Assembly (NCBI GenBank): GCA_023014365.1
Contig: JAEBUN010000024.1
Span: 496,001-560,000, forward strand
Source: Lepiota brunneoincarnata
Taxonomy: Eukaryota > Basidiomycota > Agaricomycetes > Agaricales > Agaricaceae
Length of the DNA stretch: 64,000 nucleotides
Direction: 5' to 3'
Positions 47,187 through 58,830 of the stretch are shown here, piece after piece. The notes under the pieces are model-generated. The model was not told the DNA's origin, made no database searches, and was given only the letters and a program-made list of their open reading frames with translations. Within the stretch, counting starts at the first letter, position 1; each line of letters opens with the position of its first letter. Position numbers and translations under genes: made by a program.

Positions 47187-48185
47187 CTAGGCGAGAAGCA
47201 CGCCAGCCACGCCAGCCAGCGCAGGCAAGGACAGCGGAGCTGCCCTACGAGTGCGATAGCGCCTGAAGTGGGAGTGGGAGAGGCAGATGAACCAGAACCA
47301 GTGCCGGCGGGAGAGGTGTTCGTGAACGGCAGGGTAGGCCGTAGCACCGCTGGGAATGGGGTCGGGTCTGGCGGACGCGGACGCACCGACACCAACGAGG
47401 CCATTCACGTTTTGCTGTTGGGAAGTGTTTGTTGTTGATTAGATGGAGATGGAATCAGCTAGGAAAGTGGGGACTTACGCCGGAGGTACTGGCGCGGTTG
47501 GCGTTCTGCCTGTAAGCATCAAAGGTGTTCCCGGTCGTGGGGGCATTAATGGCTCCAACCATTCCTATTAAGATCGTTCTGGTCAGAAGTTATTATAAGG
47601 TCAGACCACTTCGACATACCAGAACGGCAGTGGGGTTGGGGCTGAAGCTGCTTGCAGAAGAACCAGATGGCTAGAAGGGAGATAGTAGTCAGGTGCCACC
47701 CCCTGACCAGGGCTGTTGGAGCCGATCACTCACGCTGTGTCTCGTTAGTAATGGTGAGATTCCATTCAGGGACGGGTGTCAGGCCAGGACTGGGAAGGAA
47801 GACCCAGCCAGAATCAAAACCTCCGTCCCTTGGGGTACAGGGATCGGTGAAGGTCGATTGGGTGACAGAGTGGTTTCCAGGCCTGCGCAAGTGGATGGCT
47901 AGTGAGTAACGGGTGTTTTACGGAGAGGGAAGGGACCCCACATTCCCGAGAAGCGGAAAGTGATCACGTCGCCGTTGCGGGCGGTAACATTGTTGGGGAT
48001 GAATTGGAAGATCCCTCCGTTGGGGGTGTCCAAAGTTGCACCGACTTGAATAACCTAGAGTGGCTCGGCATTTGAGCATCGCTGTAGCCGGGACCCGCAG
48101 CTAGGACCCGACGTACCATGTTGTTATTCTGAGCGAGGGCAAGCCCCAGGAAAGAGAACGAGGCGACAAGGGTTGTGAAGCGCAT
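47187..48185 (-). CDS. Secreted GPI-type cupredoxin (frame broken in the tail)
   Basis: Fungal extracellular plastocyanin-like protein; copper binding is predicted from the ligand set, function unknown. The start at 48185 gives the signal peptide MRFTTLVASFSFLGLALAQ. After intron 1 comes VIQVGATLDTPNGG and NNVTARNGDVITFRFSG. Then PGNHSVTQSTFTDPC (His ligand), GGFDSGWVF and, across an intron, PIWFFCKQLQPQPHCRSGMVGAIN with the Cys-His-Met set. The tail VGASASARPDP should lead into a Ser/Thr/Gly-rich stretch and a hydrophobic GPI signal. These are visible (TSPAGTGSGSSASPTPTSGA; GVAGVLLA then stop at 47187) but in different frames; three single-base removals near 47328, 47244 and 47214 would restore a smooth tail. 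Those sites are inferred from composition, less certain than in BiP. Confidence 0.8.
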
Positions 48186-48627
48186 CGTAGAAGTGTGTTA
48201 GTGGAGGAACGAAAGCGGGGAAAAGAGGTGTTGAGTGAAAGTATGGATGCTAATGCCCCCTTATAAAGGTGGAGAACACGTGTGGGAGTGCGGATTTCAG
48301 TAGGGGGAATGTCAGAAGAATAGATGGGATGGTTGCCATTATGGTGTCCTTTACATCCTATTTCCGACTATATCCTCTCGCGATTTGGTGCAAAGTGGCA
48401 ACCCAGATAGGGTTACCGTACTTAAAATGATGCCGTGCTAAATATAACAATTACAACTATGATGGCGAAAAGGGCTCGTCTGCACGACATATGCGGAGTT
48501 ATTGGGCAATCCCCGATGCGCTTTACTTCCTGTTATCACGACCGCGTCGCGGTGCACTGGTATTCGGGGAAAACATCAAGCGCGACTTGCTCTTGCTGAT
48601 GCGTTTCCTCATCGGGGAGGAAAAAAT
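48186..48627. other. Promoter region of the cupredoxin gene, up to tRNA-Glu
   Basis: 442 bases with the TATA box at 48261 and nothing else recognised. Confidence 0.45.
48261..48270 (-). promoter_or_regulatory. TATA box of the cupredoxin gene
   Basis: The complement reads ACCTTTATAA, about 76-85 bases before the start codon at 48185. Confidence 0.45.
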
Positions 48628-48698
48628 TCCGATACGGGGAATCGAACCCCGAGCTACCGCGTGAAAGGCGGTAATGTTAGCCGTTACACCATATCGGA
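48628..48698 (-). tRNA. tRNA-Glu (anticodon UUC)
   Basis: A 71-nt cloverleaf on the minus strand. The acceptor TCCGATA pairs with TATCGGA. Anticodon stem ACCGC/GCGGT, loop CTTTCAC, anticodon TTC. The T arm is CGGGG-TTCGATT-CCCCG. No intron. Together with the copy at 10423 it covers both Glu codon families' decoders in one window. Confidence 0.95.
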
Positions 48699-48886
48699 CC
48701 TGTCCTTGGTCGAATCTTGACAGGGTATAGGGTATCACACGTGATTGGCTAGTAATTTGTATGAGTCACCGTCAGGCATGATGAGGAGACGTGGCTGGTC
48801 ACGGTCACGTGATCATCCGAAAAAAATTTCAAGCAACCAACTCGTCTTCTCTACGACTCGTCACTCCTTGTGTCTCTTCTACCACC

Positions 48887-50865
48887 ATGCACCACCTCTC
48901 CACAACTTCTTCCAGGTCCCTCCGCCGCGCAGCCGCGAAGGCTATCAAGCCCACCTTGGCACGCGGTGCCCACAAGGAAATCAAGTTCTCGAATGAGGGC
49001 AGGGCAGGTATTCTCAAAGGTGTTGATGTCCTCGCCAACGCTGTCAGTGTGACGCTGGGTCCGAAGGGTAGGTTTATGTGGTCGCATTTTCTCGGTCCCG
49101 CTCATCATCATTCATTCTTGCTAGGTCGTAATGTCATTATTGAGCAGTCCTTCGGTGGACCCAAGATCACCAAGGGTGAGATTCCTGCCAGCCCAGGACA
49201 GGACTACTGGCTCCCTGTGTGTAAATACTCACACTATCTTCTCTAGACGGCGTCACAGTGGCCAAGGCAATTACTCTCAAGGATAAGTTTGAGAATCTTG
49301 GTGCTCGGTAAGCTTTTACTTCTCCTCTGTCGTTTGAAGCCAATTGCTAATAGTAATAAAGTCTTGTTCAAGACGTTGCTTCAAAGACCAACGAAACTGC
49401 TGGTGATGGCACCACAACCGCTACTGTTCTAGCTCGCGCCATCTATTCAGAGGGCGTTAAGAACGTTGCTGCCGGCTGCAACCCTATGGACCTCCGTCGT
49501 GGCTCCCAAGCAGCTGTCGATCGCGTTGTCGACTTCTTGTCCCAAAACACCAAGACCATTACCACCACCGCCGAGATTGCTCAAGTAGCTACTATCTCAG
49601 CTAATGGTGATACCCATGTCGGCAACCTCATCGCCCAAGCCATGGAAAAGGTCGGCAAGGAGGGCGTCATCACAGTCAAGGAGGGTCGCACCATCGAGGA
49701 CGAAATCGAAATCACAGAGGGCATGCGTTTCGACCGCGGCTTTATTTCGCCGTATTTCATCACCGATGTCAAGGCCCAGAAGGTCGAGTTCGAGAAGCCT
49801 CTTATCCTCCTCAGCGAGAAGAAAATATCTCTTCTACAAGACATCCTTCCCTCGCTCGAGGCTGCTGCCCAGGCTCGTCGTCCTCTGGTGATCATTGCGG
49901 AGGATATAGATGGCGAGGCCCTTGCGGCTTGCATTCTCAACAAGCTTCGTGGTCAACTTCAGGTGGCCGCTGTCAAGGCGCCTGGATTTGGTGATAACCG
50001 CAAGTCTATCCTCGGTGATATCTCCATCCTGACCGGTGGTACCGTCTTCACTGATGAGCTCGACATCAAGCTCGAGCGTGCTACTCCTGACCTTCTCGGT
50101 TCTACTGGCTCCATCACTATTACCAAAGAGGATACCATCGTTCTCAACGGCGAGGGCTCCAAGGATGCCATCCAGGCTCGTTGCGAGCAGATTCGCTCCC
50201 TCATTGCTGATTCTACTACTTCCGAGTACGACAGGACCAAGCTCCAGGAGCGTCTTGCTAAGCTCTCTGGCGGCGTAGCCGTTATCAAGGTTGGGGGTTC
50301 TTCGGAAGTTGAGGTTGGTGAGAAGAAGGATAGATACGACGACGCTTTGAACGCCACACGTGCTGCCGTCGAAGAGGGTATTCTTCCTGGTGGAGGTGTT
50401 GCCCTCCTCAAGGCCTCGCTTCAACTTGCCACTTCATCCCCTGGCAGCGGCGCAGGATCTGCTAGCTCTCCTATCTCTCCAGATGCCAAGCCCATCCCCA
50501 CTAACAACTTCGACCAAGAACTCGGTGTTACCATCGTCCGTCGTGCCATAACTAACCCCGCCCGCGCAATCCTGAATAACGCGGGAGAGGAGTCTAGCGT
50601 TATTGTCGGCACTCTCCTTGGCCAGTACGGTACTCCTGACAAGTTTGCCTGGGGTTATGATGCTGCCAAGGGCGAATACGTCGACATGATCAAAGCCGGG
50701 ATTGTCGATCCCCTCAAGGTCGTTCGAACCGCTCTCGTCGACGCGAGTGGTGTTGCCAGCTTGTTGACAACAAGCGAGGCATGCATTGTCGATGCTCCAG
50801 AGGAAGAAAAGGCTCCTGCTGGTATGCCTGGCATGGGCGGCATGGGTGGAATGGGTGGTTTCTAA
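48887..50865 (+). CDS. HSP60: Mitochondrial chaperonin HSP60
   Basis: GroEL-type chaperonin of the mitochondrial matrix that folds imported proteins. Four exons (48887-49067, 49125-49175, 49247-49307, 49362-50865) give 598 residues, full length, no frame breaks. Presequence [20 protein letters not shown], then [47 protein letters not shown] (ATP site with the catalytic Asp) and [12 protein letters not shown]. The apical domain follows with [14 protein letters not shown]. The C-terminal half has [34 protein letters not shown] and the Gly-Met tail [15 protein letters not shown] Ser/Pro-rich insertion ([16 protein letters not shown]) lies in the equatorial domain as in other basidiomycetes. The first three exons carry the ring-contact and ATP regions and are short. 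Confidence 0.96.
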
Positions 50866-51682
50866 GGGTCCGACCTCGCTCCGACAAAACAGCTGGGCAG
50901 AAGGATACCACCCAAAAGTATCTTATTGCTAATGAATTCCCATTGTAGATGGCGGCTTTTCTAGATACTTGGGTGGCTTAGGAGTCGGGGTGGCAGTATT
51001 CATCATTGACAGACTTTGCATTACTTATTGGGCCTGTGTATCCGCATGAGCCTATATTCACCCAACTCACTTTTAACTGATCATATATAGCGACTTTCAT
51101 GTACATCACCTAATTTTATGAATTTAATGGGTTGTTTTGCATAACCTACTTGATACCTGGTAGCAGAGTACAGTAGGGCAATAAATAAAACAAAGATTTC
51201 AGACGTCATAGAAAAAGAATATATGTTGCCTTCACTCCCGTTCTTGCCGCAGCCAGCATAGTTTTGCTATGGTACATGTCAAGTTCCAGGATCATGTTTC
51301 AAACAGAACAACCGCACTTTTAAATTTGATCAATTGGCAGAATCGATTTCAAGCTGACCACGGTAAGTAATGGCAAAGCAGCAAGTTGCCCACATCGTCC
51401 ACCTAATCCAACATCACTGAAGTAGCTCATGGCGCGCGGCGAGGCTACCTAGCTATCTAATCTGTGGCTCAATTCTGTGTAGACGGTATTCAGATCCCTT
51501 GTGCCCAGGGAACCCTCACATAAAGTCTCCATCCTAATCAAAATGAATAAAACATATTGAATACGAATACGGCTATGCCGCATGTAGTCGTGGTCCTCTA
51601 GCTCAAGTACGACCAAGGGCGGGGGCGAATAATAGTTTGTGATGAGGGACCGGATTGAACCAACGTATCGGAAAGAGTGGGT
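50866..51682. other. Intergenic between convergent HSP60 and TSR3 ends
   Basis: 0.8 kb, AT-rich, presumably both 3' UTRs. No gene or RNA recognised. Confidence 0.5.
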
Positions 51683-52700
51683 TCAAACCGATTCTTCGTC
51701 ACTGTCCACTGGAATAGGCTGGTGATTGGGATTAGCGACCAGAAGATCCTCCCCCAGTCCATCCAGCAGTTCTAATACATCGTGAAGCTGATGAGAGGGC
51801 TATGGTAAGACTAGAATACTCACCTGGTTTACGGGCATCCTGGTATCTCTGCTCGAGTTCATTGAGGATGCCATCTTGAGCAGCTGCGATATCTTCCGGT
51901 GTAGTGCACTTTTGATACCGCTCCAGGTACATTCTGTCCAATTGGCTCTCCGCTCAGAACAAAGCATCTACAGAGAGAGGGTTTAACCCACGTACTGATT
52001 CACCTCCCAAAACGACTCGCCCCATCCGAAAGCACTGAGTAACTTCTCAGCATAGGAGTCAAAACCCGTGATATAAAATGCGGCAGCAAGGGCCTCGACG
52101 CAGTTGAGTCTCCATGGCTTGCCGTAGTTTGTGGGATTAGTAGCCAGAAGATATGGTACTAGTCAAGTATCAGCGCAAGTACAACAACTATTTGGATAGG
52201 CACTCACAGAGTCGCTCGTGAGGACTGGCGATCTTGCCAAATGGGACGTCGTCCAAGCGAGCCCAGGAACACTCGACAACGGCCAAACCGCCTTTGAGAA
52301 TAATATCGCGATCCGAGGGACTCAGGACTTGGAATTCCTTTGGGCCTGTGGAGGTCGTTTAACACCTGGTGGGCCAGATCGAAGACAAGGGCTTACGAGA
52401 CTACAATGCCTCTGTGACGAGCGCCTACTTTGAGTTCTTTGATGAGACCCAATCTAGAGAGTTTTTTTCCTGAACAACGACGAGGGTCGCAGTGATCAAA
52501 ATCCTAGCAAAGAGACGGTAATGTATATGTGTGTGTGCGTTGAGGGCAGAGCGAGGATATGGACCTACCCACATCGCGATGGGGACGCTAATTTCGACAT
52601 TTTCCTGCTCATTTTCAGATAAGTTCCTCTCAATTACCGCACTCTCTGGCTCATCTCTGAATCTCCGTCTGGCTTGTTTTCCACCTCCTTTTCGGCCCAT
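51683..52700 (-). CDS. TSR3: 18S rRNA aminocarboxypropyltransferase Tsr3 (apparent 1-nt insertion)
   Basis: Transfers the 3-amino-3-carboxypropyl group of SAM to a hypermodified pseudouridine of 18S rRNA during late 40S maturation. The start at 52700 gives [20 protein letters not shown]. Next VPIAMW, joined over an intron to [15 protein letters not shown], then [25 protein letters not shown], the SAM-pocket segment [30 protein letters not shown] and [16 protein letters not shown]. An acidic tail ends at 51683. Immediately after SPKGI the frame breaks. Removing one base of the pair at 52331-52332 restores Q-V-L-S-P-S-D-R and everything downstream. Its start is 79 bases from that of mL41 on the other strand. 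Confidence 0.88.
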
Positions 52701-52779
52701 GATGGAATGACGGATGAGCGTGAGCGTGGGAACATCTGGACTTGATCCTCAGCCTCGACAAGAAATCGCTTCCGTTGTA
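52701..52779. promoter_or_regulatory. 79-bp bidirectional promoter of TSR3 and mL41
   Basis: Only 79 bases separate the two start codons, which face away from each other. Both genes serve ribosome production (cytosolic 18S rRNA and mitochondrial large subunit), so shared control is plausible. No TATA box is visible in it. Confidence 0.55.
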
Positions 52780-53284
52780 ATGTTTGCCACTCTCGTGCGC
52801 TGTTCAAAGGCCTCTCGGAGACCTCTTACTCCAAAGCGCGGAAACAAAGACTACTACAAAGGTATGTTACATGTCTTTCCACCGCACAAGGCCGGGCTGA
52901 CTTTGAGAAATGTAGGTACGCGACAGGCTTTCCTCCCTGGTGGCCACCGAACAGGCGCACCCGGTAAACATGTGATTGGTGGCAAAGCCAAATACCGTCT
53001 CTTGGATGAAAAAGTCCGTGTGTTTGTGGCACCACCCATTAGCGAGATCGAGTCTACGCCTGTGAGTATATTTTCTAACTTTTTACCAACAAGCCGTTCA
53101 CCTCCCCGCACAGCTCAGACCATACGTGTCCCGAAACGTCTACCTAAACAAGACCGAGAAGCGTGCGGCATTGGGTAAGCTCCCACCGGGTGGTCTGCAA
53201 GGTCCCCACCTGCTGCAGTTGGCAAGGGCACGTATGGTCACGGAGTCGGAAGCATCCTCTTCCTCTGCAACTGCAAAGGACTGA
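52780..53284 (+). CDS. MRPL27: Mitochondrial large-subunit ribosomal protein mL41
   Basis: Three exons (52780-52861, 52916-53061, 53114-53284) give 132 residues. Head MFATLVRCSKASRRPLTPKR has presequence character. GNKDYYKGTR and GAPGKHVIGGKAKYRLLDEK are the mL41 core, then VRVFVAPPISEIE and LRPYVSRNV, the conserved C-terminal motif of the family (yeast Mrpl27: ...ELKPYV...). A longer C-terminal extension ends in a Ser-rich tail. Both introns split conserved segments in matching phase. An upstream in-frame ATG at 52714 would add 22 residues into the shared promoter and is less likely. Confidence 0.9.
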
Positions 53285-55370
53285 AACTTTAGGTGGGTGG
53301 GGGCTTCGTTTTCCGGACTTACGTTCCTCGACTTATCACCGTCTAGATACTCTTTGTAAAAGTATAATAATAAACATGAATATCCTCACATATTGTGTCC
53401 TCACTCACCAAAGTTTCGATCGTCCATCTTCATTCCAGCAAAATGCATGTCTTGACCACTTGTGTGTGACCTGGAAACCTGAAATCGAGGCAAACAGTGA
53501 GTAGGTTATGATTCAGCTGCTCGCGAGTCGTTACAAGTCCTAACCTTTCTCTCTTTGCCATATGCCTCGTAGTAGCCAAAAGTAATGCCTAATCACATTC
53601 GCACAGCGGCCCGCCTCCTCAAACTCCATTACTACACCTTCCCCAAGTCAAAGTGGCTGTAGTCCCCGACGATGACCGCAACATTTCCATGACTCAGATA
53701 CACGGGAGTGCGACAAACCGGTCCAGAAGGAGACCCTTGAACGAAATTTCGAGAAAGTCAAGTCTTTGCTGAATAATGTCGACAGGGAAATACTCGACTT
53801 ACGAAGTAACTGATTAGCACAGGCTCTTACGTTGTCGGACTTCGAGCACATTCGGGTACTCCGGAGCGGAATTGGAACAGGGAAAAAGCAGAGGGAAAAG
53901 TCATAGTCACAATTGCAGGAATTCGGAGGAACCCACCGAATGCAAGGGACACAGGTATGCCACGCGTCGTTCTGCCCCTCTCCTGATCTACTGCTTCGCA
54001 GCTTATCAGCGGAAAATATCCTCTTGAACCCCATCACCTCCTGCTATGAAGCCTATAGTTATTCGTCATGACCTCCCCTCACGCTCTTCTATAGCCTACA
54101 TAAGACGTCAAACGATACCAAACCGCAGACCCGCAATTATGACAGTTGAGCTCTGGGGGACGAGTCACTTGGAAAAATCCCGAAACAATTTGGACCCCTC
54201 TTTCAAGACGCCTCGGTTCGCGAGTCTTTGGGTTTCTCCGCGGCGGGCTGATTTCTTTACCGGACATATAACAAGAGGCAAGAAGCATTATGAAGATCGA
54301 AATACACGAACCGGCAAGGCGCCCCATGCCAACTGTGACTTCTACCTCCAGACAAGTGAAACAAGAGGATTGATCACTCCGTCTCGAGGTCAAAGCTGTT
54401 ATGTAAAGGACAATGCGGCGTGCGTTCCTTATTGCGTCCTCGGGATGATTGCAGTCTGACGTTGGTGATTGACTAGGGTCACGAAAAATCATCAACGCTC
54501 TTGACATATCAACCCCAAATGGAATAGAGGTGTGGCGCGAAGTGGAGAAGGCATGAATGCGGATGATTGCGAATACTGTCATAATGTGTATGTACAGTGC
54601 TCCTTCCTTTGTAACAGAGCACTATTGGTGGTTTAGGGTACAGTCCTATGCGGTAATTGGTCCATTACCACCTCGTGACCAGCGGCCACCATGGTGTTCT
54701 CCCTCAACAACACCCAGTCAAGTCTTGCAAACGACAAAGGGCCATATCGACACCATGATCAGAACGAAGGTACACATACCCCAGCAGCGCTGGCGTCATG
54801 TCATTGGCACAGCTGGGCGCGTGTGCAGACGCCGCCTGGGTATTGGAACCTTGAATTCTTTAGCACCCGGGAGGCGTAGGAGATTCATAAATGCGCGGAG
54901 GAGACACATTGGAGGAAGTTGAGAAAGGTCGAGAGGGAGGCTGAGCGGAGACAGTGCCTTAGGCAAAAGGATAACAATTTTGTTGGTTTATTGGACTACC
55001 TCACTCGGTGCTTCCTGGGTTCTAGGATAATTAGCTTAAACTATTTGAGAAGCTGATTTCCTCATTCAGCCCGGTACCATTTTCTAGAGAATTCACAACT
55101 GGCTTGTTGTGCCGTTGCTTTGGTATCTACCGTACTTGGAATGTCTTTTCAAAATTCAGTATTCGGTGCTTAGTGTTTACAGGAGACGAAACTGGCTCTG
55201 ATAGTCGCCAGTCCCCTCTATTCTCCATTCTGAAGGGGATCTGTACAGGGCGCAGCCATCCAATCCAAAATTTAATTTCTAAAATGGGAAGGGTCATCCA
55301 CTGTGAGAGTCATTGTAGGTCCTTGTTCAGGCTCAGATTTGGAAACGATACTGACCACCATCCTCATTAG
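53285..55370. other. Intergenic, 2.1 kb, with a possible coding relic
   Basis: No supported gene. Around 54691-54960 a protein-like stretch (PPGYWNLEFFSTREA, then after a TAG, HWRKLRKVEREAERRQ) may be a decayed exon; I do not recognise the family. Another upstream exon of the F-box copy B may also hide near 55.3 kb. Confidence 0.35.
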
Positions 55371-57424
55371 ATATCGTCTCCAAAATACCGACTTAAACGC
55401 CATCTACTTCGGCCACCGCTACCTCATCTGTTCCATTCTAACAAGACCATCTCCAGCGAGGAGTATGAGGTCATTCTCAATGCGGTGGCTCGCGTTCGTA
55501 CAGAAATTGTTCATCTACAGGAGGCTGAGCGTATCGAAGAGGACAATAATGCAATATATCGCCAGCGCCTTGCCTGCGAGAAGTTTATTTCAAAGCACAA
55601 GAAACCCCTCCACTGGACACGTCGCCTCCCTCTTGAACTTTTGATACACATCTTCTGCGGCTGCACAGAGAAAAGCACTGTCATTCCCTGGAATATCTTC
55701 CACGTCTGTCGCAGGTGGAAGTTGATGGCACTAATGACCCCGCAGTTATGGCGGAGAATTCCAATGAAGCCTCGGTTCGGCGGTATCACATCAGAACAAA
55801 GATTTGTGCAATTCCTGAGCGAAGACTACCTGAGGCGCTCAAGAGACGAGTCCATCATATTTTTTGGCCTGCTGCATACGAACAGGCTCGACAGCTCTAC
55901 ACTGTGCTTCTTCAGCATGCCAGGCGGTGGGGGGATGTACGCCTGGTCATTTGTAATCACGCCAACGAGTCCTACCTCATACGAAATATCACGGGTCTCC
56001 ATGGGCGATTGTACTCTCTATACTCTCTCAAAATCACCTTCTGCGACAGGTGGATAGATGTCCCTTTTGATTCTTTCACATCTGCGCCTCGTTTGAGGTA
56101 TCTTCAGGTTGAGGCGAACGACTCCTTGCCGTCGAACGGTCCCTTCCGATTCGATTGGCCATGGAATCAAGTAACTTGTCTTTCTGGTTTGTACTCATGC
56201 ATGGATAATTGCGATCACAACTCACTTGGCCAGTTTATCAGCCTGGTATACGTGAGGATCGAAGGTTGCGTACGGTATGCTCGTCCTGTCTCGGGCGGTC
56301 CCAAAGCCATATTCAATGCATGCAAATATCTGCATCTCGAGCTGAATGAAGTACCCTTTCCTCGGACAGACGTCCTGAATTTCCCTGTCCTTGAGCGCCT
56401 GTATATCACCTATTTTCCTGCCGCTGTCAACGAGGCAGTCGTTGCTGGTACCTGCACATTCATTGGAAGGCACGCCAACCATATTCAAAGCCTTCACTGG
56501 GAGTTTGGCATGCCTCCCCCATCCGATCCAGTTTTCTCCGTCAAAAATGACCTCAACCTTTCGCATATAGTGACGAAGAGTTTACGGCGCCTCTAGGTGC
56601 TGCGGCTGACGGAGCCTACGTGTTCCTCCCTCGAGTGCTTCTTGAACTTGCTCATTGAGGACCGGAATCTCCTCCCCTCTTTACTGAAGCTGGATTTTCA
56701 AGTTGATTTAGGCGTGGTAGAAATGGAGATCAGGAGCTTTTGCAAACTACTTGATGCCCTCGTGCGCGGGGAGGGAAGAATCCATCATGCCACGGGGAAC
56801 AGGAAGATAGAAGAGGTTTGCCTCCAAATACCAAATCCAAGAGGGTTTCCAGTGGAGAGTCCGTTCTTTATCGCGCCTTGGGACATTGTGATGAAACTTG
56901 AGGGATGGGTTGGCGACCCTCGAAAAGGCTGGGAAGAACAAGTGAATTTGGAAGCCGAGATCAAGAAGGGAGAAGGATATACTTTCATGTTACGGGGTGC
57001 TCTCGAGAACCCTTCAGCATTTCCAATTGAAGGACTCGAGAACACGTTCATTTCCATCGAGCAGTATCAAGTGACGGACGTTCTAGTTCTTCATGTGAGT
57101 CCTTCAATTTCCTGTCAGCAATGGCTCGGCGTTCAACAAAAAGGTGACGGGAATTTACAAAGTGCTTCGTACAATTTCCAACCCGGGGTATGCGAACCCC
57201 CCAGTACACTGGAAATCCCATCGCATCTCCGAACGTGCAGAGGGTGTGCTCGGGCCCTGAATCCCGATGTTTCTAGAGTAGTGCCTCCAGAAGCTGGGCA
57301 ACGTTCGGTGGCATTAATATCGCCTATATTTCACCACACTCTTGTGAGTTGTTTCTCTGAGTTGAAGGCGGCAAATTGGCAATTAATTACTGGTTTGTTT
57401 TATGAATGGTCTAGCGCTACGTGA
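55371..57424 (+). pseudogene. Broken F-box / leucine-rich-repeat-like gene (copy B)
   Basis: Better preserved paralogue of copy A. Blocks in order: LLRPPLPHLFHSNKTISSEE, VARVRTEIVHLQEAE (coiled coil), the F-box TRRLPLELLIHIFCG with VCRRWKLMALMTPQLW, then ARRWGDVRLVICN, SAPRLRYLQVE, VTCLSGLYS, HANHIQSLHWEFG, and LLPSLLKLDFQVD with APWDIVMKLEGW near the end. Two lesions: the frame changes in the run of six T at about 55860-55865, and a TAG (56594-56596) interrupts SLRRL-VLRLTEP where CAG (Gln) would fit. The TAG could instead be an intron end (a 57-base in-frame GT...AG candidate exists), but copy A has coding sequence at that place. The upstream exon(s) were not found. The protein would recruit unknown targets to an SCF ligase. 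Confidence 0.72.
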
Positions 57425-57640
57425 GGATCGTCGGTATGGATGTATGGTGCTTTAGAAGAGGATAGAGATCCGGGATACCTGTGCAAGGGTTGGATACCAG
57501 GTATCAATCCCCACTGGCTTGCTTACAACAAGGGCCTTCATCGTTTTTCGTGATTTGGTTCAATGATTGTCATATATTAGTAGTTACCTGTGATTGGTTT
57601 GTCTTTGTTTGCGACCTCCGTACCTCTATCCATCCACATC

Positions 57641-58612
57641 ATGCCCTCAGCCGAGCAGAACTTTCGCAGTAATTTATCCCAGTTCCGTTGGGCGCGGGGC
57701 GTAACAGACGACTCTCAACAAGCACAGCCTACCCAGCCGTCCGGAAACCCGTTTTCCCGTTTCTACAGCTCCATCGCTGGGGATTATGTACCCCTGCGTT
57801 CAAATGAACAGTCAAATGAAGACGAGGCTTGGTTTGCGTTGTCGAGATGGGAGAGGTCAGCGAGTTCGATTTTGCTCGGGCGGATGGGCTGCTTAACACA
57901 TCGTGCTGGGATTTCAGGCTACTGGGGTTCGTGGGGTGCTTGATTGGCGCAGGCATATGCTTCTTTGTTGCATTCTTGACGCTACCATTCCTTGCATTAC
58001 GGTCCGTATCATTGCGTAGTGATTTGGGAGACTTTCTGCTCACCGAAAATCCATCTGTAGGCCGGCGAAATTCGCACTTTCTTTCAGGTAGAGTCCGCAT
58101 TCTTCCCAATGGACGCTAACTCTGATTGACCGTGTATTGCGTCATCAGCTTGGGCAGTCTACTCGTGATGTTTGGGTCGGTTGTCCTCTATACTCTTTCC
58201 ACCACAGGCGCCGCTGATGAGAATCCAGATTCTCTGTCTTAATAGGGCCTATCAACCACGTCAAGCATCTTCTCTCGAAGGAACGACTCCCCTTCTCCAT
58301 CGCGTACCTCTCAAGTCTAGGGCTAACCCTCTATTTCTCCCTTGGAGTACGTAGTTGGTTCCCACTCATCGCGTCCTACGACTCATGCAATTTGATCAGG
58401 CTCATTCGTACCTTGGTTCGCTGATATGCGGAGCTGTTCAGGTAAGCGTTCTGTTGATCGTAGAGATGACTGGGTTTGTTCACTCACCATCAAACCTCTA
58501 GGTGGTGGCATTGGTGGCTTATGTACTTGCCTATTTCCCAGGAGGTACTCAGACGCTGAGGATGGGCGGATCGTTGGCTCTGCGCGGTGCTGGAAGTCTT
58601 TTGCCGCGGTAG
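57641..58612 (+). CDS. SFT2: Golgi vesicle-transport protein Sft2
   Basis: Four-helix membrane protein that helps fuse endosome-derived vesicles with the Golgi. Start MPSAEQNFRSNLSQFRWARG, polar cytosolic head, then FALSRWER joined over an intron to LLGFVGCLIGAGICFFVAFL, helix 1. Short exons PAKFALSFS and LGSLLVMFG carry helix 2, and FSVLIGPINHVKHLLSKERLP and AYLSSLGLTLYFSLG carry the family signature and helix 3. AHSYLGSLICGAVQ and VVALVAYVLAYFPGG form helix 4, ending LRGAGSLLPR at 58612. Six introns of 45-70 bp, all in matching phase; exons down to about 27 nt. Convergent with Nup192. Confidence 0.91.
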
Positions 58613-58830
58613 CGACCATCAATGTTGTTTTTTCACTTCGGTCTATTTATTCTCTGGGTATATTATATATTGCATCTTAAGGCTCGTTTCAATGGGTCCA
58701 ATGAGCAGAGGCAAGCAAATTGTGGCGGTTATGCACTATATACAACACAGCAGTTGAATAGAAATGAGAAAACAAATGGATCCAGACAAACATGCCAAGG
58801 AACGTGATTTTGGGGTTCACTAAATGCTGC
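58613..58830. other. Short spacer between convergent SFT2 and Nup192
   Basis: 218 bases with a T-rich then A-rich composition, presumably two overlapping 3' UTRs. Confidence 0.4.

Noticed and set aside
56540..56596. A 57-base intron ending at the TAG in F-box copy B
   Set aside because: It would remove the stop in frame, but the region aligns with coding sequence in copy A (SLRRL with SLERL), so a nonsense change is preferred; not excluded.
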